Below are positions 1 to 8,530 of a stretch of 64,000 nt of DNA, piece after piece. Source of the stretch: JACKAF01 sp041391485. GTDB taxonomy: Bacteria; Bdellovibrionota; FAC87; UBA2466; JACKAF01. The DNA is taken from positions 76,067-140,066 of the forward strand of contig JAWKNY010000007.1 in NCBI GenBank assembly GCA_041391485.1, written 5' to 3'. Under the pieces are notes generated by a model. It was given only the letters and a program-made list of their open reading frames with translations. It did not search any database and had not been told where the DNA came from. Position 1 is the stretch's first letter. Every line of letters starts with the position of its first letter. The position numbers were made by a program, and so were the translations under genes.

Positions 1-166
1 GTACCAGTACAATTACAGCTATGTGACGGGTCTCGGAGTATCGCAGGAAGATTGCTCAGCTGATTCCGATATCATGCGCGATTATCAAGTACGTACCTGC
101 GGCGGACACCGTACAAGGTCAAATCGTGCGTGTGGTCGCCGCAGTAGGTGGCCCCGCACTGGATGG

Positions 167-836
167 CTACTCTATACGCCCGTCATGCAGGTGGATGGTG
201 CGGCGGCGAACGACTCCAGCACCCGGATCGTGGGTGGCAAAAACGAAAGCTGTGCCTTTTTCCCGATTCAGCTCCTGCATCGTTTCCAGAATGGACTTGG
301 TTGTGACCGAGTCGAGGTTGGCCGTACCATCCCGCTATCACCAACTGAGGTTTGCTTACCATCGCGCGATCGCCACCCGCTGACGCTGACCGCCAGAGAG
401 TTCAAAGGTCGGGTAGGTGCTGGCGGTGCTTGGACAGTCCTACCTTATCAACCATTCCTGGTGATCCGGATTCCTTTTCGCCCTTCGCGATATCGTTTCT
501 TATCATCAAAGGTGACCATGACATTTTCTTCCAACGTGAGAACGGGGTTCAAGTTGGAAGGATTTCTGAATACGAAGCTGTTGCCGTGATCGTAATACCG
601 CTAGCGCATCAAAGTCTGGAAAAGCTAATAGGATTTTCAAATAGATCGACTTCCCCTTCGGTGGGTTCGTCGAGCAGGCCCAGAATATTCAGCAGCGTCG
701 ATTTCCCCGAGCCGGAGGGGCCCCGGATGACGGCGAAATCGCCAGCGGACACTTTGAAATTGATGGCGTGCAGGGCAATCAATTCAACTCCTTGCCGGTC
801 TGATAAACTTTGGAAAACCTCTTTCAGTTCAATCAT
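167..836 (-). pseudogene. LolD-like ABC transporter ATPase, frameshifted
   Basis: This is the ATP-binding subunit of a LolCDE/MacB-type transporter and would power the FtsX-like permease encoded upstream in the same operon. The open part (609-836) holds the N-terminus and Walker A (GPSGSGKST). Past the stop at 609 the family pattern continues in shifted frames: an FVFR..NLNPVLTLEENV stretch (Q-loop region), the signature LSGGQRQRVAIAR, a D-loop-like TANLDS and an H-loop THDPG, ending HDGRIE and a stop at 167. At least three 1-nt shifts are needed. The start overlaps the end of the barrel gene (ATGA). All ATPase motifs survive at sequence level, so this may be an intact gene carrying sequence errors. 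Confidence 0.72.
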
Positions 837-1911
837 GGCTGCCTCATTAAGCTGTATTCAGTCTGCCGACCAGATGACATCGTTCGTAGGGGAAAGTAGA
901 AAACTCGTCCCAAAAGTATTGTGGCTGGTGACAAGCCACTCGGCTCGAATGAGACCGACGGCAATTGAACTCTCCAAGCTTTGGATACCCGTGAGAAAGA
1001 AGTTAAACGATCCGCCACTTCCGGGAAGCCGACATTGAGTGGATCCAGAGCCAAACTTTTGAAGTGGGGATCGGTGTAAGCGGGACGAAGTGGACGAGTA
1101 AAGAAATTCGGTGCGCACTGAGAAGTCGTCGCTTCCCTCAAAAGCGGCCTCAAGCAAAGTGCTTCCAGACACCCCCTTCTCGGTAACCGAACTCGCCATA
1201 AAACTTCCATACGGAGGCTAGAAAGCCGAGCGCGCTGAGCCCGCCTCGCCAGGTCCCGTCTAGATAGCCCCCGCTTACATCTAAGTCGATAGGCCCGACC
1301 TTGTGAAAGTGTCTGAGCCAAAACTCCGCGCGCGGACTTTCGTTGGGAAAGCCTTCTTTGGTTAGCGTACGGTAGGGGACATAACAGACATCGGTGCTGT
1401 GTGTGGGTGCCTGGTGACTGACACGGGCAATCCATTCGCCAGTGCGGATTTCGCGAGGGCCAGCGAAGGTGGGGTTGGTGTGCAGAGGGTCACTCGGGCT
1501 TACGAATAAGCCCGGAGATCGACGATTCCGTTCTCTTCCCGCGGCAAAGACCCAGTCGCCTGCGTGAAACCGCGCGCCGATCTGATTGAGCGAGAAAAGC
1601 GCGGAATCGGTGTACTGGGAGTAGCTCGCCATCCCATCGAAAAAAACCTTGAAGGCGTCGCTTAGTTTATAGTCCAGGGTCGCATCGGCTTCCAGATAAG
1701 GGCCTTCAAACTGACCGGCACCGGTGCTGTTGGCGTAGCGCCAGCGCCCCTCAATAAACGCGTAGGCGCGGTACCTGAAACGATCGTTTGTAATGTGGCT
1801 GGCGACAACCGAATCCGTTGGAGCTTCGACGACGGGCGCCTCCACTAAATCCTCATCTTCAGCGAGTGCTAATGCAGAAAGAACAAAGATCAGTAAGAAT
1901 GCGCGGTGCAT
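833..1911 (-). CDS. Putative outer-membrane beta-barrel protein, frameshifted near 3' end
   Basis: Residues 1-17 form a signal peptide ending in ALA. The rest is rich in alternating aromatic/hydrophobic strands (FIEGRWRYAN, LEADATLDYKL, FKVFFDGMASYSQ, RAEFWLRHF), as in porin-like barrels. The uninterrupted frame covers 1150-1911 (253 aa). Similar strand-like sequence continues in another frame (TLLEAAFEGSDDFSVRTEFLY and onward), so one shift lies near 1165. The end is either 858 or, after a second shift, 833, where it would overlap the ABC ATPase start. It begins directly after the LolA-like stop (TAAATG). It may be the outer-membrane partner or cargo of the adjacent transporter; no specific family was recognised. 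Confidence 0.6.
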
Positions 1912-2613
1912 TTATTTCCCCAGGTTGTCGACTCGAAAACGACTGTCCTTAACATCAGCGGGAGATTCCATCGCTAGAACTCTTAGCTCAGACTTCTGGC
2001 GGGTGATGACATTCTCCATAAGTAGGAAACTTGGGCGCTCCACTTTGCCGAATTTCTTTACTTCTCCATACGAGAGGCGCTTGAGAAGGGTGCCTTGAGA
2101 ATCGTAGAATTTCTGCTGCACCGGCATCCCTGATTTCTTGTCCACCCAAAGGCGCATTTTCGCATAGGCTGCATCCTTGCTTTTGGCCTTTAACTCGTAG
2201 ATGGCCTGGTTCGTCAGGTCCTTAAGAAGCGTAACGGAGTACTTGGAGGTCCAGTCGACGCGCAGAATGTCGGCGTTGGAAAAATCTCCACCGGCAAAAC
2301 TGTCTTTGTCAGCAATGTGGACCGCTTTCCCCACACTCGGCATGTAGGTCCACAGATCATCTTCCAGTCTGAGTACCTCCCGGCCCTTTTCTCGTTCGGG
2401 TTTCACAAAATAGCCGTGCGAGTGGTTAGAGTCTTTCATTTGAAAACTGACCTCGTAGTCCATCGTGGTTCCGTCGGTGCGGTGATTGATAAACGCATAG
2501 GTGAATTTGGATTTGGTAGGAGCCAAAAAACCTTCAATCTTTTTTACCACTGCGGTTGCGTCCGCCGCCCACAACGGAGTACAGAAGCTAAGTAGTAAGA
2601 AAAAGTACTTCAT
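1912..2613 (-). CDS. Outer membrane lipoprotein-sorting protein (LolA-like)
   Basis: The 233-residue protein has a signal peptide (MKYFFLLLSFCTPLWA) followed by a LolA-like fold typical of the 'outer membrane lipoprotein-sorting protein' family. Seen motifs include DGTTMDYEVSFQMKD, EREKGREVLRLEDDLWTYMPSVGK, a KSKDAAYAKMRLWVDKKSGMPVQQKFYD hairpin region and a C-terminal DSRFRVDNLGK. Family members are periplasmic hydrophobic-ligand carriers found beside MMPL or FtsX-type ABC exporters, which fits this operon: permease upstream, barrel and ATPase downstream. The likely role is passing a lipid or lipoprotein between the inner-membrane transporter and the outer membrane. The cargo is unknown. Confidence 0.85.
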   Translation of the reverse strand: MKYFFLLLSFCTPLWAADATAVVKKIEGFLAPTKSKFTYAFINHRTDGTTMDYEVSFQMKDSNHSHGYFVKPEREKGREVLRLEDDLWTYMPSVGKAVHIADKDSFAGGDFSNADILRVDWTSKYSVTLLKDLTNQAIYELKAKSKDAAYAKMRLWVDKKSGMPVQQKFYDSQGTLLKRLSYGEVKKFGKVERPSFLLMENVITRQKSELRVLAMESPADVKDSRFRVDNLGK

Positions 2614-2624
2614 TGTTTGCCCTC

Positions 2625-3941
2625 CTAATTGGCTCTCAAGGCTTCCACCGGCCGTAAACGGCTGGCGCGATAGGCCGGTACGATACCCGCAAGCAGTGCG
2701 GCGAGAACCGCTAGGCCCAATACCGAAACAAGAAAAAACACCGTTGTGTACGGATAAATGATCGTTGGCGTACTTTGTCCGGGTAAGGCGAAAACAATTC
2801 CGTGCTTACCCAAAACCCCAAGCACAACACTGGCCGCAGCTAGGCCCGCGAGCCCGCCCGCTACCCCTATGGCGGCGAACTCAATGAGAAAGAGCGACAT
2901 GATTTGCCGCCGACGGTAACCGAGTGCCATCAGGGTTCCGATCTCGCGGGTGCGCTCCATGACTGTCATCAATGAGGTGTTCACAATGCCAGAGATCACG
3001 ATGGTAAATACAATGGCGAGGATTGCGGAGAAGACGAGATTTTGCAGCCCCATCACATCCTTGAAAAAGCCTCCCAGCTCCTCCCATGTTTCTACGACGA
3101 GCGTGGGATCGACCGCTTCTGTCAGGCGCTCGCGCACCTTGTTCACATCGGCGTCTTCTTTGATCCGCAGAGCAAGCTCGGTGGCACCCTCTTTGAGCCC
3201 CGCTGCTGTTCGAAGCGTATTAAAATCCATCCACGCAATTTTGCTCGCGGCGGTTGGCATCGCATAGTCCACGACACCCACCAAATGCACGACGACTGCC
3301 TGTTGCATGTTGTTCTTGTCCTGGATGAGGACAACCAGTTCGTCTCCGATTTCCGCCCCCATCCCGCGCATCATCGAAGGTGTCACCATGATGCCATTCT
3401 GCCCCTGGGCTTTGGGAGCCACATCGGGAAGGGCCGATCCAATGGGGGGCGCTTCTTCCAATTCTTCGTCCTCTACCGTTTGGGAACGGACTTCTTTGCT
3501 GGAATCAAGCACGGCGCCTTGCTGAACCGCCTGCTCCAGTCGTGGACAGACTTCGAGTTCACGCTTTGAGTCGATGCCCACGATCATCACCGGAGTGGTG
3601 AGTTGGCTTTTCTGGTGGTTTAATAAGCCGAATACCCTCAGGCGCGGGGCAGAGGCAACGAGTTCCGGGATTTGGATTTGTTTTTCTAACGCAGTCAGAT
3701 CAGGAATAAGAATCTTGTAGGGGTCGTTGTCGATAGCGTCTTGGTAACCTTTTTTGTGGACTTGGAGATCCCCGTGGATCTTTCGGGTCAACGATGACCT
3801 TATCTCGCCTTGAAAACCGTTTAGCAGTCCCCGTATGCCGGAGACGACAAGCACCCCCAGAAAGATCGTTACAATCGTTATAAAGGAACGCCTTCGATTG
3901 CGGCCGACGTTTCGAATGGCGACCTTAAGAAAATCTTTCAT
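2625..3941 (-). CDS. ABC transporter permease, FtsX/LolCE family
   Basis: This is the inner-membrane permease of a MacB/LolCE-type mechanotransducing ABC transporter. The reading is about 438 aa from the ATG at 3941, chosen because a GGGGGAG ribosome site precedes it; an upstream in-frame start at 3983 would lie in the operator region. The layout is classical: a first TM helix after MKDFLKVAIRNVGRNRRRS, a large periplasmic MacB_PCD-like domain, then three C-terminal TM helices (FSAILAIVFTIVISGIVNT; LIEFAAIGVAGGLAGLAAA; TVFFLVSVLGLAVLAALLAG). The FtsX coupling motif MERTREIGTLMALGYRRRQI and the terminal PAYRASRLRPVEALR are present. It is first in the operon, divergent from tetR. Confidence 0.9.
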   Translation of the reverse strand: MKDFLKVAIRNVGRNRRRSFITIVTIFLGVLVVSGIRGLLNGFQGEIRSSLTRKIHGDLQVHKKGYQDAIDNDPYKILIPDLTALEKQIQIPELVASAPRLRVFGLLNHQKSQLTTPVMIVGIDSKRELEVCPRLEQAVQQGAVLDSSKEVRSQTVEDEELEEAPPIGSALPDVAPKAQGQNGIMVTPSMMRGMGAEIGDELVVLIQDKNNMQQAVVVHLVGVVDYAMPTAASKIAWMDFNTLRTAAGLKEGATELALRIKEDADVNKVRERLTEAVDPTLVVETWEELGGFFKDVMGLQNLVFSAILAIVFTIVISGIVNTSLMTVMERTREIGTLMALGYRRRQIMSLFLIEFAAIGVAGGLAGLAAASVVLGVLGKHGIVFALPGQSTPTIIYPYTTVFFLVSVLGLAVLAALLAGIVPAYRASRLRPVEALRAN

Positions 3942-4011
3942 CACTCCCCCGATGCCCATACAAGTAGAAAAAGAAAGATCCAAGTACTACTATACGTGAC
4001 GTCGCCGGAGG

Positions 4012-4033
4012 AAGTATAGTAAATACTATACTT
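4012..4033. promoter_or_regulatory. 22-bp perfect palindrome, likely TetR operator
   Basis: Arms AAGTATAGTA (4012-4021) and TACTATACTT (4024-4033) are exact inverted repeats around an AA spacer. The site lies 31 bp before the tetR start and 70 bp from the divergent permease start. A further half-site core TACTATAC occurs at 3987-3994, nearer the permease. Size, symmetry and location fit an operator through which the TetR protein represses itself and the transporter operon. The assignment is inferred from position. Confidence 0.75.
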
Positions 4034-4064
4034 GTCGCGTTTGAGTTTATGGCAGGAGAGAACG

Positions 4065-4733
4065 ATGCGTGATGACATTGAATTGGACGTGCGGAGTCTG
4101 ATCCGGGAGTTTGAACTCTATGAGAATCCCGCGAGTCAGAAGCAAAAATCTATTCTCGAAGCGGCGGAGACTCTTTTTAGCGAAAGGGGTTTTGACGCAT
4201 CGTCTACGGCGGAGATTGCCCGGCGGGCGAGCACGACTGAGAGAACCTTGTTCAAGCATTTCCCATCAAAGAATGATTTGTTGAAACGCGTGGTCTTTGG
4301 CGTGCTCGCCAAGACACTCATGCCGATGCAGATTCGACAGGTACGTAAGTTTACGCAAGGCTTCTTTGATGGTTTCCAAGACCTCATTCTTGCGTTTGCG
4401 CACGATAGGGTGGAAACAGGCAAAGCCCACGGTTCTAAGGTGAAGATTCTGGTGACCGAGCTACTTCAGAACGAGCGCTTTCGTTCTCAGTTTGCACGTC
4501 TCTGGCGGCGGCACATTTGGGACGACTTCGTGGAAGCTGTTAAGCGCTACCAAAAAGAGGGTTCGCTGCGAAAAGATGTTCGACCGGAGGTGATCGTGCA
4601 GTTGAGTCTTCTCGTAATTGCTGGTTTTGTGGCGACGCGTTTTTTGTTTAAGTTGGGAAAGGCCGCGAGCGCGGATAAAGACTTGCAAGTACTTCTGAAG
4701 ATTCTGTTTACCGGATTGAATCCTCGCGTTTAA
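4065..4733 (+). CDS. TetR/AcrR family transcriptional regulator
   Basis: The N-terminal helix-turn-helix domain reads KSILEAAETLFSERGFDASSTAEIARRAS, then TERTLFKHFPSKNDLLKRV. This is the TetR DNA-binding pattern, with KHFPSK in place of the common YYFxSK. The C-terminal part is an all-helical ligand domain with a hydrophobic final helix. I chose ATG 4065 (222 aa) because GGCAGGAG precedes it; a longer TTG-started reading would begin inside the operator palindrome. It probably represses the divergent LolCDE-like operon and itself. The stop codon shares a TTAA with the presumed stop of the convergent glycosyltransferase gene. Confidence 0.88.
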   Translation: MRDDIELDVRSLIREFELYENPASQKQKSILEAAETLFSERGFDASSTAEIARRASTTERTLFKHFPSKNDLLKRVVFGVLAKTLMPMQIRQVRKFTQGFFDGFQDLILAFAHDRVETGKAHGSKVKILVTELLQNERFRSQFARLWRRHIWDDFVEAVKRYQKEGSLRKDVRPEVIVQLSLLVIAGFVATRFLFKLGKAASADKDLQVLLKILFTGLNPRV

Positions 4734-5996
4734 GCCGAGCGGCGTCGCAAACCCAGGTTTTCGATGGATCTCGCGTAAGATTCGAAATGCCCGCAATGTG
4801 GTGGTAATCGAAAGTCTCGCGGTACACTTTTGGTTAGCAGACAATTGAAACGAACGGCTCTTCACCGCCGTTAAAGCCTCGGCAAGGGCGGTCCGGATGC
4901 TTGTTTCCTCTCTACTATCCCCGACGAAGCCACCCGCTTTTTGAACTAAGCGCGGTAGGGTGCCGGGTGGGCTGATGGCAAGAATAGGCAGTTCCGTTCC
5001 CATATAGTCCGCCAACTTGGACTGGAACATGGTACTGGCCGAGAAGGGGGCTTCCAGCGAGAGCAGCAAGTGGAGCCGACTGCATGTTTTGTAAAGCTTC
5101 CGAGTAGGGGAACTGAGGCACTGACCTGCAGGTGTTTGGCGAAAAGGTCGGGGTAGCGCGCTCGAATTCGTTCCGCCCGAATGCCGCGTCCACTTAACTT
5201 AAAAAGAACGCCTTGCAGGAGTGCTGGCTGTGCCACGCGAAGGTGCTCCAAGGCGTCTAAGAAACTCCAAGGGTCTCTTTGGGAGTAGAAACTACCCGCA
5301 AGAAAGATGACCCAAGGCGGCCCACTGCTAGAGGCGTGGCCCTGGCTAAAACTTTTTGGATCAAAACCATGTCCGAGAACGCCGAAGCGTTCGGGTGGGA
5401 TGTGGGGAAATCTTTTGAGAAGGAGTTCGCGCGTTTCGTCGCAGGTGCAAAGGACGAGATCGGCCTGTTCAAAAACTTTCTTCTCAAAACGATTTAGCTT
5501 CCACTCTGCCGATCGAGTCCGATTAAAATAGGGTTTTGGCCGATCACATCTGAGCAGTAGGCGAGCCAGGGAATTCCGTGACGGCGTTTGAGTTGCAGGC
5601 CTATCTGGTGCACCGAAAAAGGACTGGAGAAGGTACAGACACTTTTCAACGTCGACATCGGAATGTTTTGTTCGATGTACTTAGCGCGTTGATGGCCCAA
5701 GGCAGGTACGGATCGAGGAATTCGTTCGATCGATCGGTGGGTCGTGCAGAAAACCGGGCAAGTAGCCGCTCGAATATCGTCGGCGCAGGTGCGGCGAGTC
5801 GATTGACGTCAAAACGGTCTTGGTTAGGGTTCAGATTCTCAAGCTGCCCGTGGTACGCGTTGAACTCGTTTCCGCAGATTATCTTTGCGGGTTCAGTGAC
5901 GTGAGAAACGAGTTTTCCCATTTGAATGGCTCGGGTCGAACCTGACGGTGGAAAAAGGTACGAGACAAACAAGCGTTGCTTTTCGGTGTGGGGCAC
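4730..5996 (-). pseudogene. Glycosyltransferase family 4-like, broken by several frameshifts
   Basis: Pieces in three frames line up in the right order along a GT4 (GT-B fold) glycosyltransferase. The N-terminal LFVSYLFPPSGSTRAIQMGKL sits in 5646-5996, then FSSPFSVHQIGLQLKRRHGIPW (5494-5700), a central EHLRVAQPALLQGVLFKLSG (4946-5251) and the C-terminal sugar-nucleotide-site-like FQSKLADYMGTELPILAISPPG (4461-5069 frame). At least five frame changes are needed, so no functional product is made from the sequence as given. The full length, about 420 aa, is normal for the family. The end at 4730 is inferred from a TAA in the frame that follows the last shift. Confidence 0.65.
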
Positions 5997-6070
5997 CTAC
6001 TTAGTTTAATCGACCCCTCCGCTGGGGCCAAACACAAGTTAAACTGGGAAACGCAAGCCCGAGAATGGAT

Positions 6071-7068
6071 CTATTGGACTTTCAGGACCACTTTGCCTTT
6101 GGCGTGTCCGGTCTCAAGATACGAAAACGCATCGGTGATTTCATCTAGCTTGAACACCTTGTCCAGCTTGGCTTTTACTTTACCGCCTTCTATCAGTTGC
6201 GCGATCTGAGCCAGTTGCTTGCCGTCGGGGTGCATGAAGAGGTAGCGGTAGTGGACTCCGGCTTTTTTTGCGGCACGGCGAATTTTTGAACTGATTGCCC
6301 AAAAGATTCCCTTGATGAGTAGGCCCTTGTCTATGTCGTTCGCCGTTTTTGGTTCCGGAACGCCGGCGATCGAAACGACAGTCTGCCCCTTTTTTATCAC
6401 GTTGAAGCTACGCAGCAGGGTGTCGTCGCCCACCGTGTCCAGGACGTGATCGTAGTCGGAAAGCACGTCTTCAAAATTTTCCTCTCGGTAGTTGACGATC
6501 TTGTCGGCGCCGTAGGCTTCCACGACTGGCTTAGCGGCAGGGGAGGCTGTGGTCGCTACATAAGCGCCCGCGTTTTTTGCAAACTGAATGGCGAGGCCAC
6601 CCACACCGCCCGCGCCTGCGTGAATAAGAATCTTGTCGTTGGCTTTGAGCTTAAGAATCTCAAAAAGGCACTGCCACGCGGTTAGGCCAGCGAGCGGGAT
6701 TCCGGCGGCTTCCTCAAAGCTCAAGTTGGAAGGCATTTTGGCGGCGTGCGTGGCCTCGCCACCGCATACTCGGCAAAAGCGCCCACTCGTGTCTTATCGA
6801 CGCGGGCGTAGACCGAATCTCCCCAACTGGAGCCTACCTCACGTCCCAACTTCTCCACCGTTCCGGCGAGCTCTCCGCCCAACGAATGCGGAAAGCGTAA
6901 CGGTAAAATGGCCTTCAGTTTTCCGTCACGAATCTTGTAGTCGACGGGGTTTACTCCTGCTGCCTTTACCCGCACGAGGAGCTGACCTTTGCCGGGTTCG
7001 GGGATGGGGACGTCATTTAGTTTTACAACTTCATTCCCACCGTAACCTGATAATTGTGCCGATTTCAT
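6071..7068 (-). CDS. Zinc-independent NAD(P)H:quinone oxidoreductase-like dehydrogenase (MDR family), one frameshift
   Basis: This is a medium-chain dehydrogenase/reductase of the zeta-crystallin type, a cytosolic NADPH-dependent quinone/enone reductase. The N-terminal GroES-like domain is in 6721-7068 (VRVKAAGVNPVDYKIRDGKL). The Rossmann domain is in 6071-6736, with the cofactor motif AGAGGVGGLAIQFAKNAGA and preceding SFEEAAGIPLAGLTAWQCL. The two halves join with a single 1-nt shift near 6750, between FAEYAVA and HAAKMPSNLS. The expected length is about 332 aa, normal for the family. The ATG overlaps the stop of the upstream DUF938 gene (ATGA), so the two are co-transcribed. Structural zinc cysteines are absent, as expected for this subfamily. 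Confidence 0.82.
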
Positions 7069-7691
7069 GTTTCTCCCACCTTCTGTGCGTTTTTGCGAAA
7101 GACAAGACTCAAATTGTTAGCAGGCATCAGGATTGTTGCCCACAGATCAAAGCCGCGGGAGCTAGCCATCTCCGCGACATCCTCCAGTGTGCGAACCCCA
7201 TACTCACCATCCAAAGACTTCAGCCAGCTGTCAAAGGCCACATTGCTTGCGGCGTTTTCTTTGTTTCGATAAAAGAACGGTCCGTAGAGAAAAAGCGTGC
7301 CGTTTTCATCTAGCACGGACGATGCCCCATCAAACAGTGCGGGGTCGTCTGCGGTTTTGAAATGTGAATCATGTTGGCGCAGTAAACGAAGTCTACCGAT
7401 TGGATCGGCAGGAAACTGCAGCACGTCTAACTCCAGCGGGCGAGTGCAGTTGCTAAACTGTGGGACGACATGGGTTTCAATCTCAAGGCGACGAAAAGGG
7501 TCCGCTTCGGAAGGGATCCAGCGCAAATGGGGAAACGCTTCTGCAAAGTAGGCGATGTGCTGTCCGGTACCACTGGCAATCTCAAGTACGGTACCTGAGG
7601 CAGGCAGAACCCCGGAGAGAGCCTCCGCAATGGGCGCCTTATTCCGTTCCGCGGCTTCTGAGAGTCCAGACATGTCGTTACCGTCGGCCAT
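7065..7691 (-). CDS. DUF938 family SAM-dependent methyltransferase, with two compensating frame changes
   Basis: The SAM-binding motif is LPASGTVLEIASGTGQHIAYF, and the C-terminal family signature includes FLYGPF, SNVAFDSWL and MPANNLSLVF. In the middle, the frame given reads DPIGRLRLLRQHDSHF. One base over, the same DNA reads SVDFVYCANMIHISKPQ, the conserved DUF938 motif IV region. The gene therefore leaves and re-enters frame between about 7402 and 7345. I place the start at ATG 7691 (ATG 7673 is the alternative), because the longer reading from 7730 would start inside a terminator hairpin. Substrate unknown; it is linked to the dehydrogenase by an ATGA overlap. Confidence 0.82.
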   Translation of the reverse strand: MADGNDMSGLSEAAERNKAPIAEALSGVLPASGTVLEIASGTGQHIAYFAEAFPHLRWIPSEADPFRRLEIETHVVPQFSNCTRPLELDVLQFPADPIGRLRLLRQHDSHFKTADDPALFDGASSVLDENGTLFLYGPFFYRNKENAASNVAFDSWLKSLDGEYGVRTLEDVAEMASSRGFDLWATILMPANNLSLVFRKNAQKVGET

Positions 7692-7717
7692 CTGGCGCCA
7701 AAGGGCAAGGGGGGAGT

Positions 7718-7745
7718 AAAAAGAAGCCACGGAATCCGTGGCTTC
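7718..7745 (-). terminator. Rho-independent terminator of the 7769-8362 gene
   Basis: A 10-bp perfect stem, GAAGCCACGG/CCGTGGCTTC (7723-7732 and 7736-7745), has a 3-nt loop and is followed on the minus strand by TTTTT (7722-7718). It lies 24 nt past the stop of the secreted-protein gene and just before the DUF938 start. Confidence 0.85.
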
Positions 7746-7768
7746 CTTATCTGTTGTGGGATTCTAAG

Positions 7769-8362
7769 CTAGCGGTCCTTGTAGTACTTGGGCTGCACTC
7801 GTCGGCCCGCCTTCACGCAGTAGGTTTTTCCGTCGGTTTCAATCTCCAGCGAAAGGAGCTTCTTGTCTTTTACTGTGGCTCGGATGCCATCGCGGTACGT
7901 AGTTGCATCAAAATCGGTGGAATAGGAACGCAGGCCATTGTGGTTTTCGTTCTCGAGTTTACAGGTCGCTCCTGGTACGTCGTACACGTGAGAAAAGCCG
8001 ACCCGCCCGTACTCGAGAAAATCCATGAGGCAGTAGTCTGGATTCCAGGCCCCTTGGGCGACGCCTTTTGAACAATCGTTAGTCAGGCCGATGGCACCCG
8101 CAAGGGCTGCGCCTCCACAAATGCCTTCTGGGCGATAGAGTTCTACAGCGATGACGTCGGTTCCGGGCGGGTTGTGCGCACTGTAGTCGCGAAAATCTGG
8201 TTTGTAGTCGAGCTCCACATCAACGAGTGTAATGCGCTTATCCCAAACCAACGACACACGGGGATCGTTTGTGCCGATGTCGATGGGTTCACGAAGCTTA
8301 CACTCTTCGGCCACCGCGGATAAGGCTAAGGTTAACAAAAAAAACACAGCAGTCTTTTGCAT
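7769..8362 (-). CDS. Hypothetical secreted cysteine-containing protein
   Basis: The family was not recognised. The start at 8362 is set by a GAGGAGGAAG ribosome site; the long upstream extension in this frame is not protein-like. Residues 1-18 (MQKTAVFFLLTLALSAVA) are a signal peptide. The mature part of about 180 aa has several cysteines (EECKLREP, GICGGAALAG, NDCSKGVAQG, DYCLMDFLEY, GATCKLENE, KTYCVKAG), consistent with disulfides in a periplasmic or exported protein. The terminator at 7718-7745 closes the unit, so it is monocistronic or the last gene of its transcript. Confidence 0.75.
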   Translation of the reverse strand: MQKTAVFFLLTLALSAVAEECKLREPIDIGTNDPRVSLVWDKRITLVDVELDYKPDFRDYSAHNPPGTDVIAVELYRPEGICGGAALAGAIGLTNDCSKGVAQGAWNPDYCLMDFLEYGRVGFSHVYDVPGATCKLENENHNGLRSYSTDFDATTYRDGIRATVKDKKLLSLEIETDGKTYCVKAGRRVQPKYYKDR

Positions 8363-8530
8363 ACTTCCTCCTCTTGAATGCCAATTTGTGGCAAGCGATG
8401 GACTAGCTGTGCAAGGGGTGGGCCAACTTTTGGCTAGGGTTTGTAGGTCATTTGAGGCATGGGACGGCAAAACCAATTTCAGATGTGAGATTTTGCCGAA
8501 ACCGTGCGACCGATCCTGAGAACGCGCGTT

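Noticed and set aside
23..589. 188-aa plus-strand ORF at the window start
   Set aside because: It is antisense to the LolD-like ATPase, whose Walker, signature and H-loop motifs lie on the minus strand. The ORF has no recognisable domain. I see no assignable gene in 1-166.
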